From assembly GCF_017742835.1 (NCBI RefSeq), contig NZ_CP072392.1, forward strand, positions 4,549,597 through 4,613,596: DNA of 64,000 nt, written 5' to 3'. Below, piece after piece: positions 8,418 through 16,632 of the stretch (positions are counted from its first letter, which is position 1; each line of letters starts with the position of its first letter). Source of the DNA: Aquabacter sp. L1I39. Its GTDB lineage: Bacteria > Pseudomonadota > Alphaproteobacteria > Rhizobiales > Xanthobacteraceae. A program made the translations under genes and the position numbers. The notes below the pieces were generated by a model. That model was not told the DNA's origin and did no database searches. It saw only the letters and a list, made by a program, of their open reading frames with translations.

Positions 8418-10145
8418 ATGGCCAGCACCGTTGCGGACCTTCTGGTCAGCACCCTTCATCAGGCTGGTGTCCGACGCATCTTCGGCATCGTGGGCGACAG
8501 TCTCAACGGTCTGACGGAAGCCCTTGAGCGCAGCGGGGACATGGACTGGATCCATGTGCGGCACGAGGAAAGCGCGGCCTTTGCCGCCTCCGGCGCGGCG
8601 CAGGTGACAGGCGAGCTGGCGGTGTGTGCCGGCTCGTGCGGGCCGGGCAATCTGCATCTCATCAACGGTCTGTTCGACGCCCAGCGCAGCCGCACCCCGG
8701 TGCTGGCCATCGCCGCCCATATTCCTTCCTCAGAGGTGGGCGGGGGCTATTTCCAGGAGACGCACCCACAGACCCTTTTCCAGGAATGCAGCGTCTATTG
8801 CGAGATGGTCTCCGATCCCGCGCAGATGCCGTTCGTGCTCGAAAACGCCATCCGAGCCGCAGTGGGCAAGCGGGGCGTGGCGGTGGTGGTCATTCCCGGC
8901 GATGTGGCGTTGAAGCCGGTTCCCGATCGCCAGCCCGCGGCCTGCCTGCTGCCGGCTCTGCCCGAGGTGCGCCCACCCGTGGCCGAGATCGACCGGCTGG
9001 CGGCGCTCATGAACGAGGCCCGAAAGGTCACTCTGTTCTGCGGGCGGGGGTGCGCGGGCGCCCATTCCGAACTCATGGCTCTGGCCCGGACGCTGAAGAG
9101 CCCCGTCGTCCACGCATTGGGCGGCAAGGAGTTCGTGGAATACGACAATCCCTTCGATGTGGGCATGACCGGCTTCATTGGCTTCTCCTCAGGCTACGAG
9201 GCCATGCATGCCTGCGACCTGCTGGTTCTGCTGGGCACGGATTTCCCCTACAAGCAATTCCTCCCCACCGGCATCAAGGTCGTCCAGGTGGACCTTCGCC
9301 CTGAGCAATTGGGCCGGCGCTGCGCCATTGAGCTGGGCGTCGTGGGCGATGTGCGCCTGACGCTGGAGGCGCTGCTGCCCAAGCTCACCGAGAAGACCGA
9401 CCCCACCCATCTGGAAACCCATGTGGCCGGTTACAGGAAGGTCCGTGCCGGTCTCGACGACCTCGCCCAGGGCACAGCCGGGCACCCGCCCATCCACCCG
9501 CAATATCTGGCGCGGCTGGTCAGCGAGGCGGCGACCGATGACGCCATCTTCACCTTCGATGTGGGCACACCCACCATCTGGGCGGCCCGCTATCTCAAGA
9601 TGAACGGGCGCCGCCGCATGGTGGGTTCGCTGGTGCATGGCTCCATGGCCAATGCCATGCCGCAGGCCATCGGCATCCAGGCCACCCTGCCCAAGCGGCA
9701 GGTGGTCTCCCTGTCGGGCGATGGCGGCTTCACCATGCTGATGGGCGACCTCATCACGCTCAAGCAGCACAAGCTGCCGGTGAAGGTGATCATCTTCAAC
9801 AATGGGGTGCTCGGCTTCGTGGCCCTGGAAATGAAGGCCGCCGGCTTTGCCGAGGTGGGCACAAAGCTCGACAATCCCGACTTTGCCGCCATGGCCCGCG
9901 CCATGGGCATTCACGGCGTGCGTGTGGAGGATCCCGGCTATCTTGAGGGGGCGGTCAAGGAAGTGCTGGCCTATGACGGCCCGGCGGTCCTCGACGTCGT
10001 GACGGCCACGCAGGAATTGTCCATGCCCCCCACCATCGGCCTGGAGCAGGTGAAGGGCTTCAGCCTTTGGATGATCAAGGCGGTCATGAGCGGCCGCGGC
10101 GATGAGGTGCTGGACCTCGCCAAGACCAACCTTCTGTCGCGGTGA
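8418..10145 (+). CDS. poxB: Pyruvate dehydrogenase (quinone), PoxB-type
   Basis: This 575-residue thiamine-diphosphate enzyme is nearly the same length as E. coli PoxB (572). It should oxidatively decarboxylate pyruvate to acetate and CO2, passing electrons through FAD to ubiquinone at the membrane. Seen in order: the N-terminal PYR domain with the catalytic-Glu region (HVRHEESAAFAAS), the central FAD-binding domain, and the C-terminal PP domain with GDGGFTMLMGD and FNNGVLGFVALEMKAAG, the ThDP-Mg motif. The C terminus GFSLWMIKAVMSGRGDEVLD followed by LAKTNLL resembles the E. coli lipid-activated membrane-binding tail. AAGAGG precedes the ATG. The gene is monocistronic, divergent from the GT10 gene and convergent with the GT2 gene. 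Confidence 0.93.
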   Translation: MASTVADLLVSTLHQAGVRRIFGIVGDSLNGLTEALERSGDMDWIHVRHEESAAFAASGAAQVTGELAVCAGSCGPGNLHLINGLFDAQRSRTPVLAIAAHIPSSEVGGGYFQETHPQTLFQECSVYCEMVSDPAQMPFVLENAIRAAVGKRGVAVVVIPGDVALKPVPDRQPAACLLPALPEVRPPVAEIDRLAALMNEARKVTLFCGRGCAGAHSELMALARTLKSPVVHALGGKEFVEYDNPFDVGMTGFIGFSSGYEAMHACDLLVLLGTDFPYKQFLPTGIKVVQVDLRPEQLGRRCAIELGVVGDVRLTLEALLPKLTEKTDPTHLETHVAGYRKVRAGLDDLAQGTAGHPPIHPQYLARLVSEAATDDAIFTFDVGTPTIWAARYLKMNGRRRMVGSLVHGSMANAMPQAIGIQATLPKRQVVSLSGDGGFTMLMGDLITLKQHKLPVKVIIFNNGVLGFVALEMKAAGFAEVGTKLDNPDFAAMARAMGIHGVRVEDPGYLEGAVKEVLAYDGPAVLDVVTATQELSMPPTIGLEQVKGFSLWMIKAVMSGRGDEVLDLAKTNLLSR

Positions 10146-10164
10146 CCCACGCGGCAGCGAACTG

Positions 10165-10794
10165 TCAGCCGGCTGCGGCCTGGTCTTCGTCCCAGGCCGC
10201 AGCCTCCGCCTGATCGGCAATGAGGACAACCCGCGCCCGCAGCACGTGGAGCCGGTGGCGGCGCAGGCGCGTCGCCAGGTGCTGCTCGCTGGCGGCCCCG
10301 GATCTGTGGCCGTTCAGGCGCTCATAATGCCGCCGCGAAATGAGAAGGCCCTGGCCCGAGCGGGCCCGGCCGAGCACGGCGAGCTGGAGCGCGCCGGCCA
10401 GTTCGCGGATGCGGGGCCGCAGGCCGTAACCGTCCACCGCCAGACGGAACGTGGCCGCCACCCGGTCCGCGGCGCCACGGCGCTCGGCGGTCTCCAGGAA
10501 CTGTCCTACGTCGCGCGACCAGCCTTCCTCCAGCAGTGAATCCGGCTGGAGGAACAGGACCCAGGGCGTGCGCACCGCTGACACGCCCTGCCGCAGCCTC
10601 TGGCCCATGTCGGAACTGCCCTGGATGAGCGCGCAACCGGCCGCATCGGCGATGGCGGGCGTGCCGTCGGTGGACCCCGCATCCACCAGCACCACCTCAC
10701 GCAGAATGCCGGCCGTGACACCCGGAACCAGGGCGGACAGCACGGGAACCAGTTCCCGTTCGGAGTTCGAGGTGGGAATGATGACGGAGATCAA
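10165..10794 (-). CDS. GT2-family glycosyltransferase
   Basis: This protein of about 209 residues begins ISVIIPTSNSERELVPVLSA and has VVLVDAGSTDGT, the nucleotide-sugar and metal-binding signature of GT-A fold family 2 enzymes. It is short for the family and has no membrane helices. The sugar and acceptor are unknown. The start is uncertain: TTG at 10792-10794 gives the family-like MISVIIPT start and has AAAGGG about 10 bases upstream, while a TTG 33 bases earlier is also in frame. Upstream in-frame sequence to 11097 is Pro/Arg-rich and not conserved-looking. The gene converges on poxB with 19 bases between stops; a 13-bp hairpin lies within its last codons. Confidence 0.7.
   Translation of the reverse strand: MISVIIPTSNSERELVPVLSALVPGVTAGILREVVLVDAGSTDGTPAIADAAGCALIQGSSDMGQRLRQGVSAVRTPWVLFLQPDSLLEEGWSRDVGQFLETAERRGAADRVAATFRLAVDGYGLRPRIRELAGALQLAVLGRARSGQGLLISRRHYERLNGHRSGAASEQHLATRLRRHRLHVLRARVVLIADQAEAAAWDEDQAAAG
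10171..10204. terminator. 13-bp perfect hairpin between convergent poxB and the GT2 gene
   Basis: GGCTGCGGCCTGG (10171-10183) pairs perfectly with CCAGGCCGCAGCC (10192-10204) around an 8-nt loop. It lies 26 bp after the poxB stop and inside the last codons of the convergent GT2 gene. There is no T tract, so it could be a bidirectional, possibly factor-assisted terminator or an mRNA 3'-end stabiliser. Confidence 0.45.
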
Positions 10795-11132
10795 GCCGGG
10801 ACAACCCTTTCGTTCCCTCAAGCTATAAGGCCTGGAGGAGGTGTCGTCGATCCGTTCGCGCGGGTGCGAAACACATTTGCCGCGCTGCACCCTTGACATG
10901 GCTCTCCGGCGAGGGCCTTGCATCGGGACGGCGACAGGTATTGGCTGCGTGCCTGCTGGATTCTCGGAGGCACCCTCCCTCGCGCACCCCTCGGGCGGCG
11001 CGGGGAGGCTGACCGTCGCTTGCTCCATCGCCTCAGGCGAAGCGTCTCCCCTCCCTGCCGAAGCGGCTCGGGCGGGACGCGAGGCGCAGTTTTCCATGAT
11101 AATTGCCCGGTCGCGCCGGGGGAGGAGTGCGA
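10795..11132. other. Intergenic region without a supported gene
   Basis: This 338-bp stretch separates the leftward GT2 gene from the rightward small-protein pair. Frames crossing it are extensions of neighbours without start signals. No terminator, repeat or RNA was recognised. It must hold promoters for both sides but none stands out. Confidence 0.4.
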
Positions 11133-11378
11133 ATGTCTTTTGATACGTGGGACAAGGACGAGGCGGGCCGCCTGAAGGTCTGGCCCCTTCAGGCCTTTAC
11201 CACCGCCATCTTCGACGGCAAGGCGGGCGGGGTGCGATTAGAGGTGGGGAAGGCGAAGGCGCCGGGCCTTCCATTGCCGGCGGTCCAGATCGCGTTGGAT
11301 GCGGACCAGTTGCGGGCACTGGCGGAAGCGCTGGTGGAGATCGCCGACCGCATCGATCCGCCATCGCCCAAGAACTGA
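11133..11378 (+). CDS. Conserved small hypothetical protein (81 aa)
   Basis: The 81-residue product starts MSFDTWDKDEAGRLKVWPLQ. It has no signal peptide or membrane segment and ends in an amphipathic helix (DADQLRALAEALVEIADRID). A strong GGAGGAG six bases before the ATG fixes the start at 11133 rather than the in-frame upstream codon at 11103. Its stop lies two bases before the next ATG, so the two form a unit. I do not recognise a characterised family. Confidence 0.7.
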   Translation: MSFDTWDKDEAGRLKVWPLQAFTTAIFDGKAGGVRLEVGKAKAPGLPLPAVQIALDADQLRALAEALVEIADRIDPPSPKN

Positions 11379-11380
11379 AT

Positions 11381-11815
11381 ATGGCAGAGCGGCGCCGGCT
11401 TTGCTTCGCGGTGGAAAGGCATCTCGCCATTGGAGCGGCCCTTCTTGCCCTGTGGGTCACGGGCGTGCCCGCGGCGGCGCAGCCGGTACGGCCGGGGACG
11501 CCGGTTGCCACTTTCCCGGACCTGAGCCGCGCACTGAGAGCGTGCTGGCAACCGCCCGATGACAGCGCCGGCTCGATCATCACCTTCCGCTTCGGCCTGG
11601 ATGTCGCGGGCCAGCTGAAGGGAAAGCCGCTTGTGACCTATTCCCGGCTGACGGGGGATGGCGTGGCGCAGCGCCGGTTCGTGGCGGCGGCACTGGCCGC
11701 GCTTGCAAACTGCACCCCTGTCCCGCTGGATCCGGGATTTGCGCCCATTGCGGCAAGCCGCGTGCTGACGCTGACCTTCTCCGCGCCGGAGGCGCGGCGC
11801 CAGGTGCCGATCTGA
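11381..11815 (+). CDS. Exported hypothetical protein (144 aa)
   Basis: The 144-residue protein has a basic N terminus (AERRRLCFAVERH), a hydrophobic core (LAIGAALLALWVTGV) and a likely cleavage after PAAA before QPVRPG, so it is predicted periplasmic. The mature part has two cysteines (near ALRACWQPP and ALANCTPVP) that could form a disulphide. Its pattern (ITFRFGLDVAGQLKGKPLVTYS...) resembles the C-terminal fold of TonB/TolA-like proteins, but that is weak inference. It begins two bases after the stop of the preceding small gene and is probably cotranscribed with it. Confidence 0.65.
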   Translation: MAERRRLCFAVERHLAIGAALLALWVTGVPAAAQPVRPGTPVATFPDLSRALRACWQPPDDSAGSIITFRFGLDVAGQLKGKPLVTYSRLTGDGVAQRRFVAAALAALANCTPVPLDPGFAPIAASRVLTLTFSAPEARRQVPI

Positions 11816-11854
11816 ACGGTCGGGCCCGACCCGAAGCCGGGCCCGCGCAACGCC

Positions 11855-12094
11855 TCACTCGGCGGTTGCGATGACCGTCTCGGTTTCCTTCTTCTTCGGC
11901 GGCGCGCCGCGGGCCTGCTCCGCCGAAATCATGCGAATCAGCGACAGTTCGGTCCGGATGACGGTCGCCTCGTCTGCCAGTGTCTCAAGCGCGAGTGCGA
12001 CGCGGTCCACCGCCGTCAGACCCTTGCGGGCCCCCTTGCGCTGATCCAGCACTTGCCGCAGCCCGTCGAAAATTTCCTTCACGCCCGATGCCAT
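11855..12094 (-). CDS. Small hypothetical protein (79 aa)
   Basis: The 79-residue product is predicted to be largely helical (KEIFDGLRQVLDQRKGARKG, then LALETLADEATVIRTELSLI), with a Lys-rich tail (PPKKKETET). AGGAAGG lies three bases before the ATG at 12092-12094, supporting expression. It is convergent with the exported-protein gene, 39 bp apart. No family is recognised; its size and helical content would fit a small accessory or coiled-coil protein. Confidence 0.6.
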   Translation of the reverse strand: MASGVKEIFDGLRQVLDQRKGARKGLTAVDRVALALETLADEATVIRTELSLIRMISAEQARGAPPKKKETETVIATAE

Positions 12095-12396
12095 TTGCCT
12101 TCCTATCCCAAGGTGATCCGGAAGCCCCGCCGCGTCCTCCGGTACTCTGATCCTCGCGCTGCACCGCTGCGGTTCAGCATCGGACGGCTGTCCCCGGTTT
12201 GCTGGTGCTCCGCACCCGGATCACGCACCTGCGCCCCATCGGCCGTCATTGCATCATAAGAGAGCACGGTTAGGGGAGGAAGGGCGTTGAAGGCCCGGCC
12301 TGTCTTATTCCAGCTTGCTGCAAGGCGGGCGGAGCATGCTAGCTTGCCGCGGCTGCACCGGATGTCCGGCGCGCCGCTCGATTCTGAAGGAAGATC
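12095..12396. other. Intergenic region without a supported gene
   Basis: This 302-bp divergent region separates the 79-aa gene from the GT1 gene and should hold promoters for both. No clear -35/-10 pair, repeat or hairpin with a T tract was recognised. Confidence 0.4.
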
Positions 12397-13569
12397 ATGG
12401 GGCTCGTCTTGTTCGCCTGGGAGCTCGGGGAGGGCATGGGCCACGTGTCCCGGCTTTTACCGGTTGCGGAGGCGCTCGCCGAGCAGGGGCATACTTGCGT
12501 TTTCGCGGTGCGCAATCTGCTACTGGCATCCAAAGCCATCCGCGACCGGGGCTTCTTCGTCGTCCAGGCGCCCTATGCCGTTACCCCTGTCGGCCGTTTG
12601 CCCTACCGCATCGGCGCCTATGGCGACATCATGGGCATGGTGGGGTTTGACGAGCCCGTGCGTCTCGATGCGCTGGTGCATGGCTGGCAGGCGGTGCTGG
12701 ACATGTTTCGGCCTGACTTGGTTGTGGGCGACTATTGCCCCGTCCTGGCGCTGACACTCTATGGCAGCGGTACGCCGCTGATGATCCTGGGCGACGGTTT
12801 CACCTTGCCCTTGCCGACGGGGGACACCTTTCCGAGCTTTCCCGGTCGCACGCCGAGCCTGAAGGAGGAGCATCTCCTCGCCAACATTGCCAGCGTTCAG
12901 AACGGGCGCGGGCGCCCGGTGCCGCCGACGCTTCCGGGCGTTTTCGCCGAGGCGGATGGCCTGGTGGTGACCTTGCCGGAGCTTGATCTTTACGGGGAGG
13001 CGCGCGGCGAAGCGGCCATGGGGCCGCTCACGCCGCTGCCGGCCCCCGCCGCCCGCAGCCCCGTGCGCACCTGGTTTGCCTATCTCACGGCCGAACATGC
13101 GCAGACTGGCACCATCCTTACCACCCTCTCCCAATTGGATGCAGACGGCTGTGCCTATGTGCGCGACATCCTGCCGAACGAGCGGGAGAGGCTGCGCACG
13201 CTGGGCGTCAACCTGCTCGATACGCCGGGCGATCTCGCCCAGCTCGTGCCGGAGAGCGCCATGGTGGTGCACCATGGCGGGCTCGGCACCATCGAGATGG
13301 CCTTGGCAATGGGGCGCCCGCAATTGCTGGTGCCAAGACAGCTGGAGCAGACGCTGAATGCCGGGCTGGTGGGGCAGTTCGGCCTGGCGCTCGGACTATC
13401 GGGCGGGCTTAAGCCGGAGAATGTGCACTCCGCCTATAGCCGGATGCTGAACGACACGTCCTTTGCCGCATCTGCCACGCTCTTTGCCCACGGATTGGCC
13501 ATGCGCGAGCCCGGCGGAAGCCTCGAGAGAATTTTCCAGCGCGCGCTCAATCATTTGAGTGGCGGTTGA
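12397..13569 (+). CDS. GT1/MGT-family glycosyltransferase
   Basis: This 390-residue GT-B enzyme starts MGLVLFAWELGEGMGHVSRL, a glycine-rich N-terminal loop typical of UDP-glycosyltransferases. The donor-binding region contains VVHHGGLGTIEMALAMGRPQ then LLVPRQLEQTLNA, matching the HxGG...PQ...Q...N arrangement of the UGT/MGT signature. It should transfer a sugar from a nucleotide-activated donor to a small molecule or lipid acceptor; neither is predictable here. No membrane segment is seen. AAGGAAG lies just upstream of the ATG. It stands alone, followed after 82 bp by an orphan ParA gene. Confidence 0.8.
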   Translation: MGLVLFAWELGEGMGHVSRLLPVAEALAEQGHTCVFAVRNLLLASKAIRDRGFFVVQAPYAVTPVGRLPYRIGAYGDIMGMVGFDEPVRLDALVHGWQAVLDMFRPDLVVGDYCPVLALTLYGSGTPLMILGDGFTLPLPTGDTFPSFPGRTPSLKEEHLLANIASVQNGRGRPVPPTLPGVFAEADGLVVTLPELDLYGEARGEAAMGPLTPLPAPAARSPVRTWFAYLTAEHAQTGTILTTLSQLDADGCAYVRDILPNERERLRTLGVNLLDTPGDLAQLVPESAMVVHHGGLGTIEMALAMGRPQLLVPRQLEQTLNAGLVGQFGLALGLSGGLKPENVHSAYSRMLNDTSFAASATLFAHGLAMREPGGSLERIFQRALNHLSGG

Positions 13570-13651
13570 CCGCCCGTAAGGCGGAGAATTCGCCCAACAA
13601 CACGAGAGCGCTGCCGGCACGCGCTCCATGTGTAGGACCAGTGAGGCGTAC

Positions 13652-14320
13652 ATGCAGATCATAGCCATCGCGCAGCGCAAAGGGGGCGTGGGCAAGACCA
13701 CGCTGGCGGTGAACCTTGCCGGCGAACTGGTGCGCCGGGGTCGAAGCGTAACCCTGGTGGATGCCGATCCGCAGGCTTCCGCCTTCGACTGGGCGCTGCC
13801 GCGGCGGCTCGGATTCGTTGTGCGCAACGACGTGCCCACGGTGGCGGGCGGCGTCTCCTGGGTGAAGAGCATCTACAAATCCGGCACCGATTTCGCGATC
13901 ATTGATTCGCCGGCTGACCTCGGCTCGGTGTTCAAGCTGTGCGTTGAGGTGGCGGATCTTCTCCTGCTCCCTTGCGGCCCGTCTTCCCTGGATCTGAATG
14001 CTGCCAAGCAGACGGTGGCCCGCGCATCGGAGATCTCCCGCCCTCTGCCCGATGGCCAGCCCCCCACCTTGCTGGTCCCCACCAAGGTGGACATGTCGGT
14101 GCTGGAGGGTCAGCAGATCGCGCCGGAGCTGGCGGAGCTCGGCCACGATGTGGCCCCCCATATCAGCTTCGACATCTCCTATGTGCGGGCTTTCACGGTG
14201 GGGCAGACCATCAGCGCCTATGCACCCGGGTCTTCGGCCGATCTAGAAATGCGCGCCGTTGCGGAAGCCGCATTGCGCACCCTGGGGCAGCCTGTCCGCC
14301 GTCCCTTCCGAGCCCGGTAG
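13652..14320 (+). CDS. ParA/MinD-family ATPase, orphan
   Basis: This 222-residue P-loop ATPase has the deviant Walker A KGGVGKTT at residues 10-17, the A' motif VTLVDADPQASAFDW and the Walker B-like FAIIDSPADL, as in ParA/Soj proteins that position DNA or protein cargo on the nucleoid. No ParB, parS or cargo gene is adjacent, so the cargo is unknown. The ATG at 13652 is chosen because GAGG lies five bases upstream and the family starts just before the P-loop; an upstream in-frame codon at 13628 has no support. It lies immediately left of the tRNA-Ala integration site but outside the att repeat, so it is host DNA. Confidence 0.8.
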   Translation: MQIIAIAQRKGGVGKTTLAVNLAGELVRRGRSVTLVDADPQASAFDWALPRRLGFVVRNDVPTVAGGVSWVKSIYKSGTDFAIIDSPADLGSVFKLCVEVADLLLLPCGPSSLDLNAAKQTVARASEISRPLPDGQPPTLLVPTKVDMSVLEGQQIAPELAELGHDVAPHISFDISYVRAFTVGQTISAYAPGSSADLEMRAVAEAALRTLGQPVRRPFRAR

Positions 14321-14417
14321 GGTTTTGCCCGGGTGCGTCGCGGGGGCGCCGGCAAGGGCGGCTTGCAGCGGGCTGCGCGGGAGCCAAATTGCATGTGGGC
14401 AACTTTTTCCGGTGCGC

Positions 14418-14446
14418 TTGACAGCCAGGGGGGCGGAACCGTAAAT
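14418..14446 (+). promoter_or_regulatory. Promoter of tRNA-Ala
   Basis: TTGACA (14418-14423) and GTAAAT (14441-14446) are separated by exactly 17 bp. The predicted start of transcription lies about 10 bp before the mature 5' end of the tRNA at 14464. Confidence 0.7.
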
Positions 14447-14463
14447 GGCGCCTCCCATGGATC

Positions 14464-14539
14464 GGGGCCGTAGCTCAGATGGGAGAGCGCTGCAATCGCA
14501 CTGCAGAGGTCAGGGGTTCGATTCCCCTCGGCTCCACCA
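14464..14539 (+). tRNA. tRNA-Ala (anticodon CGC), integration target
   Basis: This complete 76-nt tRNA has acceptor GGGGCCG pairing with CGGCTCC (one G-U), D arm TAGCTCAGATGGGAGA, anticodon stem CTGCA/TGCAG around ATCGCAC (anticodon CGC), T arm with GGTTCGATTCC, and encoded CCA. The 3' part from the anticodon loop onward (14494-14540) is repeated at 32117-32163, marking it as the attachment site of the adjacent phage-like element. The gene stays intact at the left junction. Confidence 0.96.
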
Positions 14540-14540
14540 A
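14494..14540 (+). repeat. attL core (47-bp direct repeat)
   Basis: The segment starts AATCGCACTGCAGAGG and ends CGGCTCCACCAA. It is identical to 32117-32163 and covers the anticodon loop through the CCA end of tRNA-Ala plus one base. Confidence 0.95.
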
Positions 14541-14586
14541 TTAAATCAAGGGCCTAGAGCGCATTCGGCGATCTAGGCTTTTCCCC

Positions 14587-14605
14587 ATGTAAGCAGGATG
14601 TAAGC
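14587..14605 (+). promoter_or_regulatory. Paired arm-type integrase sites, left
   Basis: Two direct copies of ATGTAAGC begin at 14587 and 14598, 11 bp apart (one helical turn), 47 bp inside attL. The same octamer pair, with the same spacing and orientation, occurs at 31968-31986 near attR, which fits arm-type binding sites of the tyrosine integrase. The rest of 14541-14769 holds only a 7-bp hairpin (14734-14751) after the tape-measure stop. Confidence 0.6.
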
Positions 14606-14769
14606 GGCGCCCAAAGGTGGGAAATTCCCACCGTTCCCGCCAAAGCTCATTCTGGGAAATGCCCAGGTTGACGGGCGCCACAAACTCCGCAAATGGGGAA
14701 AGCGGCAAAATTCCCCAGGCCGGGCGGGGGGGTGTCAGCAGTTTTGCTGACCCTCATTACTGGTGATGG

Positions 14770-16632
14770 TCAGCCGTATCGCTTCTGGTGGTTCTGCACC
14801 GCCTGCACTGCGAGGGCAGGAACTTGGCGCAACGCGATGGCCGCGCCGGCTGCTGCTGCTTCCTGCGCCGCCTTGGCAATGGCCGCATCCCCGTTCGCCC
14901 CTGCGAGGTTGATGGAGATATTCGCGTTCAGCGTAGTCCGTTGCCCGCGTGACGCCCCGGCGCGGGGCGTGTTCAGCTCCACCGGGATGCGCCGCCCGTC
15001 CGGCAGTGGCACAGCGGCTTCCGGTCCCGCCTCGCCGAATATCGCTGCTGTGTTGGACACGCCGCCGTTGGCATAGCGCTTCAGCCGGCGTGGCCCGTGC
15101 GGCGTCATCACGCCGCCCTCGGCAAAGCCGAAAGCCGAGAAGAGCGTGCCGATCAGTCCGCCCGCCTTTCCTCCGGTGGCGCCCATGCCGAACAGGCCAC
15201 CCAGCGGGCCGTCCCCCAGGAGCGCAGCTTGAAGCACCAGGTCGGCGAGGCGCTTGGTGATGTTCGCGAGCGATTCGCCCCAGCTTTGCGTCCCGTCTAT
15301 CAGGCCGGAAATGGTGCTGGAGGCGATGCTTCCCAATTCCTGCTGTGCCTGATTGAGCCGCTGTTGATCGGCGTAGGCCGTTTCGAGCGCGGCCGAGAGG
15401 GTGCCGTATTGCTGCGCCAGGTCGTCAAGCTGCTGCGTCTGTTCCGGCGTCAACGTGATCTGCATCCGCTGCGCCTCGGCAATGGCCTGTTGCTTGAACC
15501 GATAGGCCTCGGCAGCCTGCGTCGTCATGCCGAGCGCGGCCTGTTCCGTCTGGAGGTCGGCAATGCGCTGCTGTGCCGCCGCCTGGAGGTCGGCATAGCC
15601 GCGCTTCAGGGTCTCACCCGCGCGCTTCACGTTGCTCAAATCGCCTTGGCCGGCGAGCCCAGCCGGGCGGGGCGTGGGCAAGGGCACGTTGGCGGTAGCG
15701 GTGCTTCCAGAAGGCAAGCCCACGTCGAAAGTGGTTGCGCGGGTGCGAGGCGTGGCTTGCGGCTGCGCCTGCGACCAGGCCGGCGAGCGCTGCGGCAGTT
15801 CATCGGGCGTCGGCAGGTGCTTCTGCATCTCCTGGAGAAGCTCGATAATGCCGAGGATGGCGCCCTTCACCTTGGTTCCGATGGTGGTGGCGAGCGCCTG
15901 GAAGCGCCGGTCGATTTCCTCTGCCCGCTTCACCATTTCCGCGTCCAGCACGGCGCCGGTGTCGCGCGCCTCTTGCCGCATGCGTTCGATGCTGTTGCGG
16001 CCCATTTCCAGGAAGCGCACGAACTGCTCGCCGCCGGTGCCGCCGAAGATTTCGTCCGCCACGCGGATCTGCGACGCCTTGTCGAGGTCGCGAAGCCGCT
16101 CGATCACCTCGCCGAACAGTGCGGCCGGGTCTTTCAGCTTCACCTTCAGCTCGTCTGCCGTATAGCCCAGGCGCTGGAAGGCTTCCGCGCCGCCGCCCGC
16201 GCCCGTGACAATGAATTCGTCCGCCCGAAGCTGCATCTCCTTGATGCCGTCTGTTAGGCCATCCACGCCGACGCGGGCTTGTTCCGCAGCGAACTTGAGT
16301 TCCTGGAAGGCCTCGACGCCAAGGCCGGCGCGCTTGGCTTCCGCGCTCATCTCAGCCACTTCGCTCACGGCCTGCTTGATGGTGGTGAGCACGCCCGCGA
16401 TGCCGGCGCCGCCAACGCCCACGGCTCCAAGGCCCATGGAGAGGCCAGCCACCAGGCCCTTGCCGGCATTGGCAAGCGCCGCCTCGAGGCGCGGCGCGGA
16501 CTCCTGCGCCCGCTTTTCGATGGCTCGCAGATTGTCGTTCGCGATCTTGCGGCCCTTGGCCATGTTCTTTTCGAAGTCGCGGATGCGGGCCTCGAGCGCG
16601 ACGACAAGGCGTTCCTCAGCTGCTACGGGCAT
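14770..16632 (-). CDS. Phage tail tape measure protein
   Basis: This 620-residue protein sets tail length and guides tail-tube assembly. Its N-terminal third is helical (ARIRDFEKNMAKGRKIANDN...), followed by a hydrophobic Gly/Ala segment (LVAGLSMGLGAVGVGGAGIA). The helical Gln/Ala-rich middle leads to a C-terminal module with GFAEGGVM...YANGGVSNTAAIFGEAGPEA, the characteristic ending of tail-length tape measure proteins. ATG at 16632 is chosen because it overlaps the TerL stop as TGATG; a GTG one codon earlier is possible. It is the last gene of the morphogenesis operon: only 229 bp separate its stop from attL, and no distal tail gene follows. Confidence 0.85.
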   Translation of the reverse strand: MPVAAEERLVVALEARIRDFEKNMAKGRKIANDNLRAIEKRAQESAPRLEAALANAGKGLVAGLSMGLGAVGVGGAGIAGVLTTIKQAVSEVAEMSAEAKRAGLGVEAFQELKFAAEQARVGVDGLTDGIKEMQLRADEFIVTGAGGGAEAFQRLGYTADELKVKLKDPAALFGEVIERLRDLDKASQIRVADEIFGGTGGEQFVRFLEMGRNSIERMRQEARDTGAVLDAEMVKRAEEIDRRFQALATTIGTKVKGAILGIIELLQEMQKHLPTPDELPQRSPAWSQAQPQATPRTRATTFDVGLPSGSTATANVPLPTPRPAGLAGQGDLSNVKRAGETLKRGYADLQAAAQQRIADLQTEQAALGMTTQAAEAYRFKQQAIAEAQRMQITLTPEQTQQLDDLAQQYGTLSAALETAYADQQRLNQAQQELGSIASSTISGLIDGTQSWGESLANITKRLADLVLQAALLGDGPLGGLFGMGATGGKAGGLIGTLFSAFGFAEGGVMTPHGPRRLKRYANGGVSNTAAIFGEAGPEAAVPLPDGRRIPVELNTPRAGASRGQRTTLNANISINLAGANGDAAIAKAAQEAAAAGAAIALRQVPALAVQAVQNHQKRYG

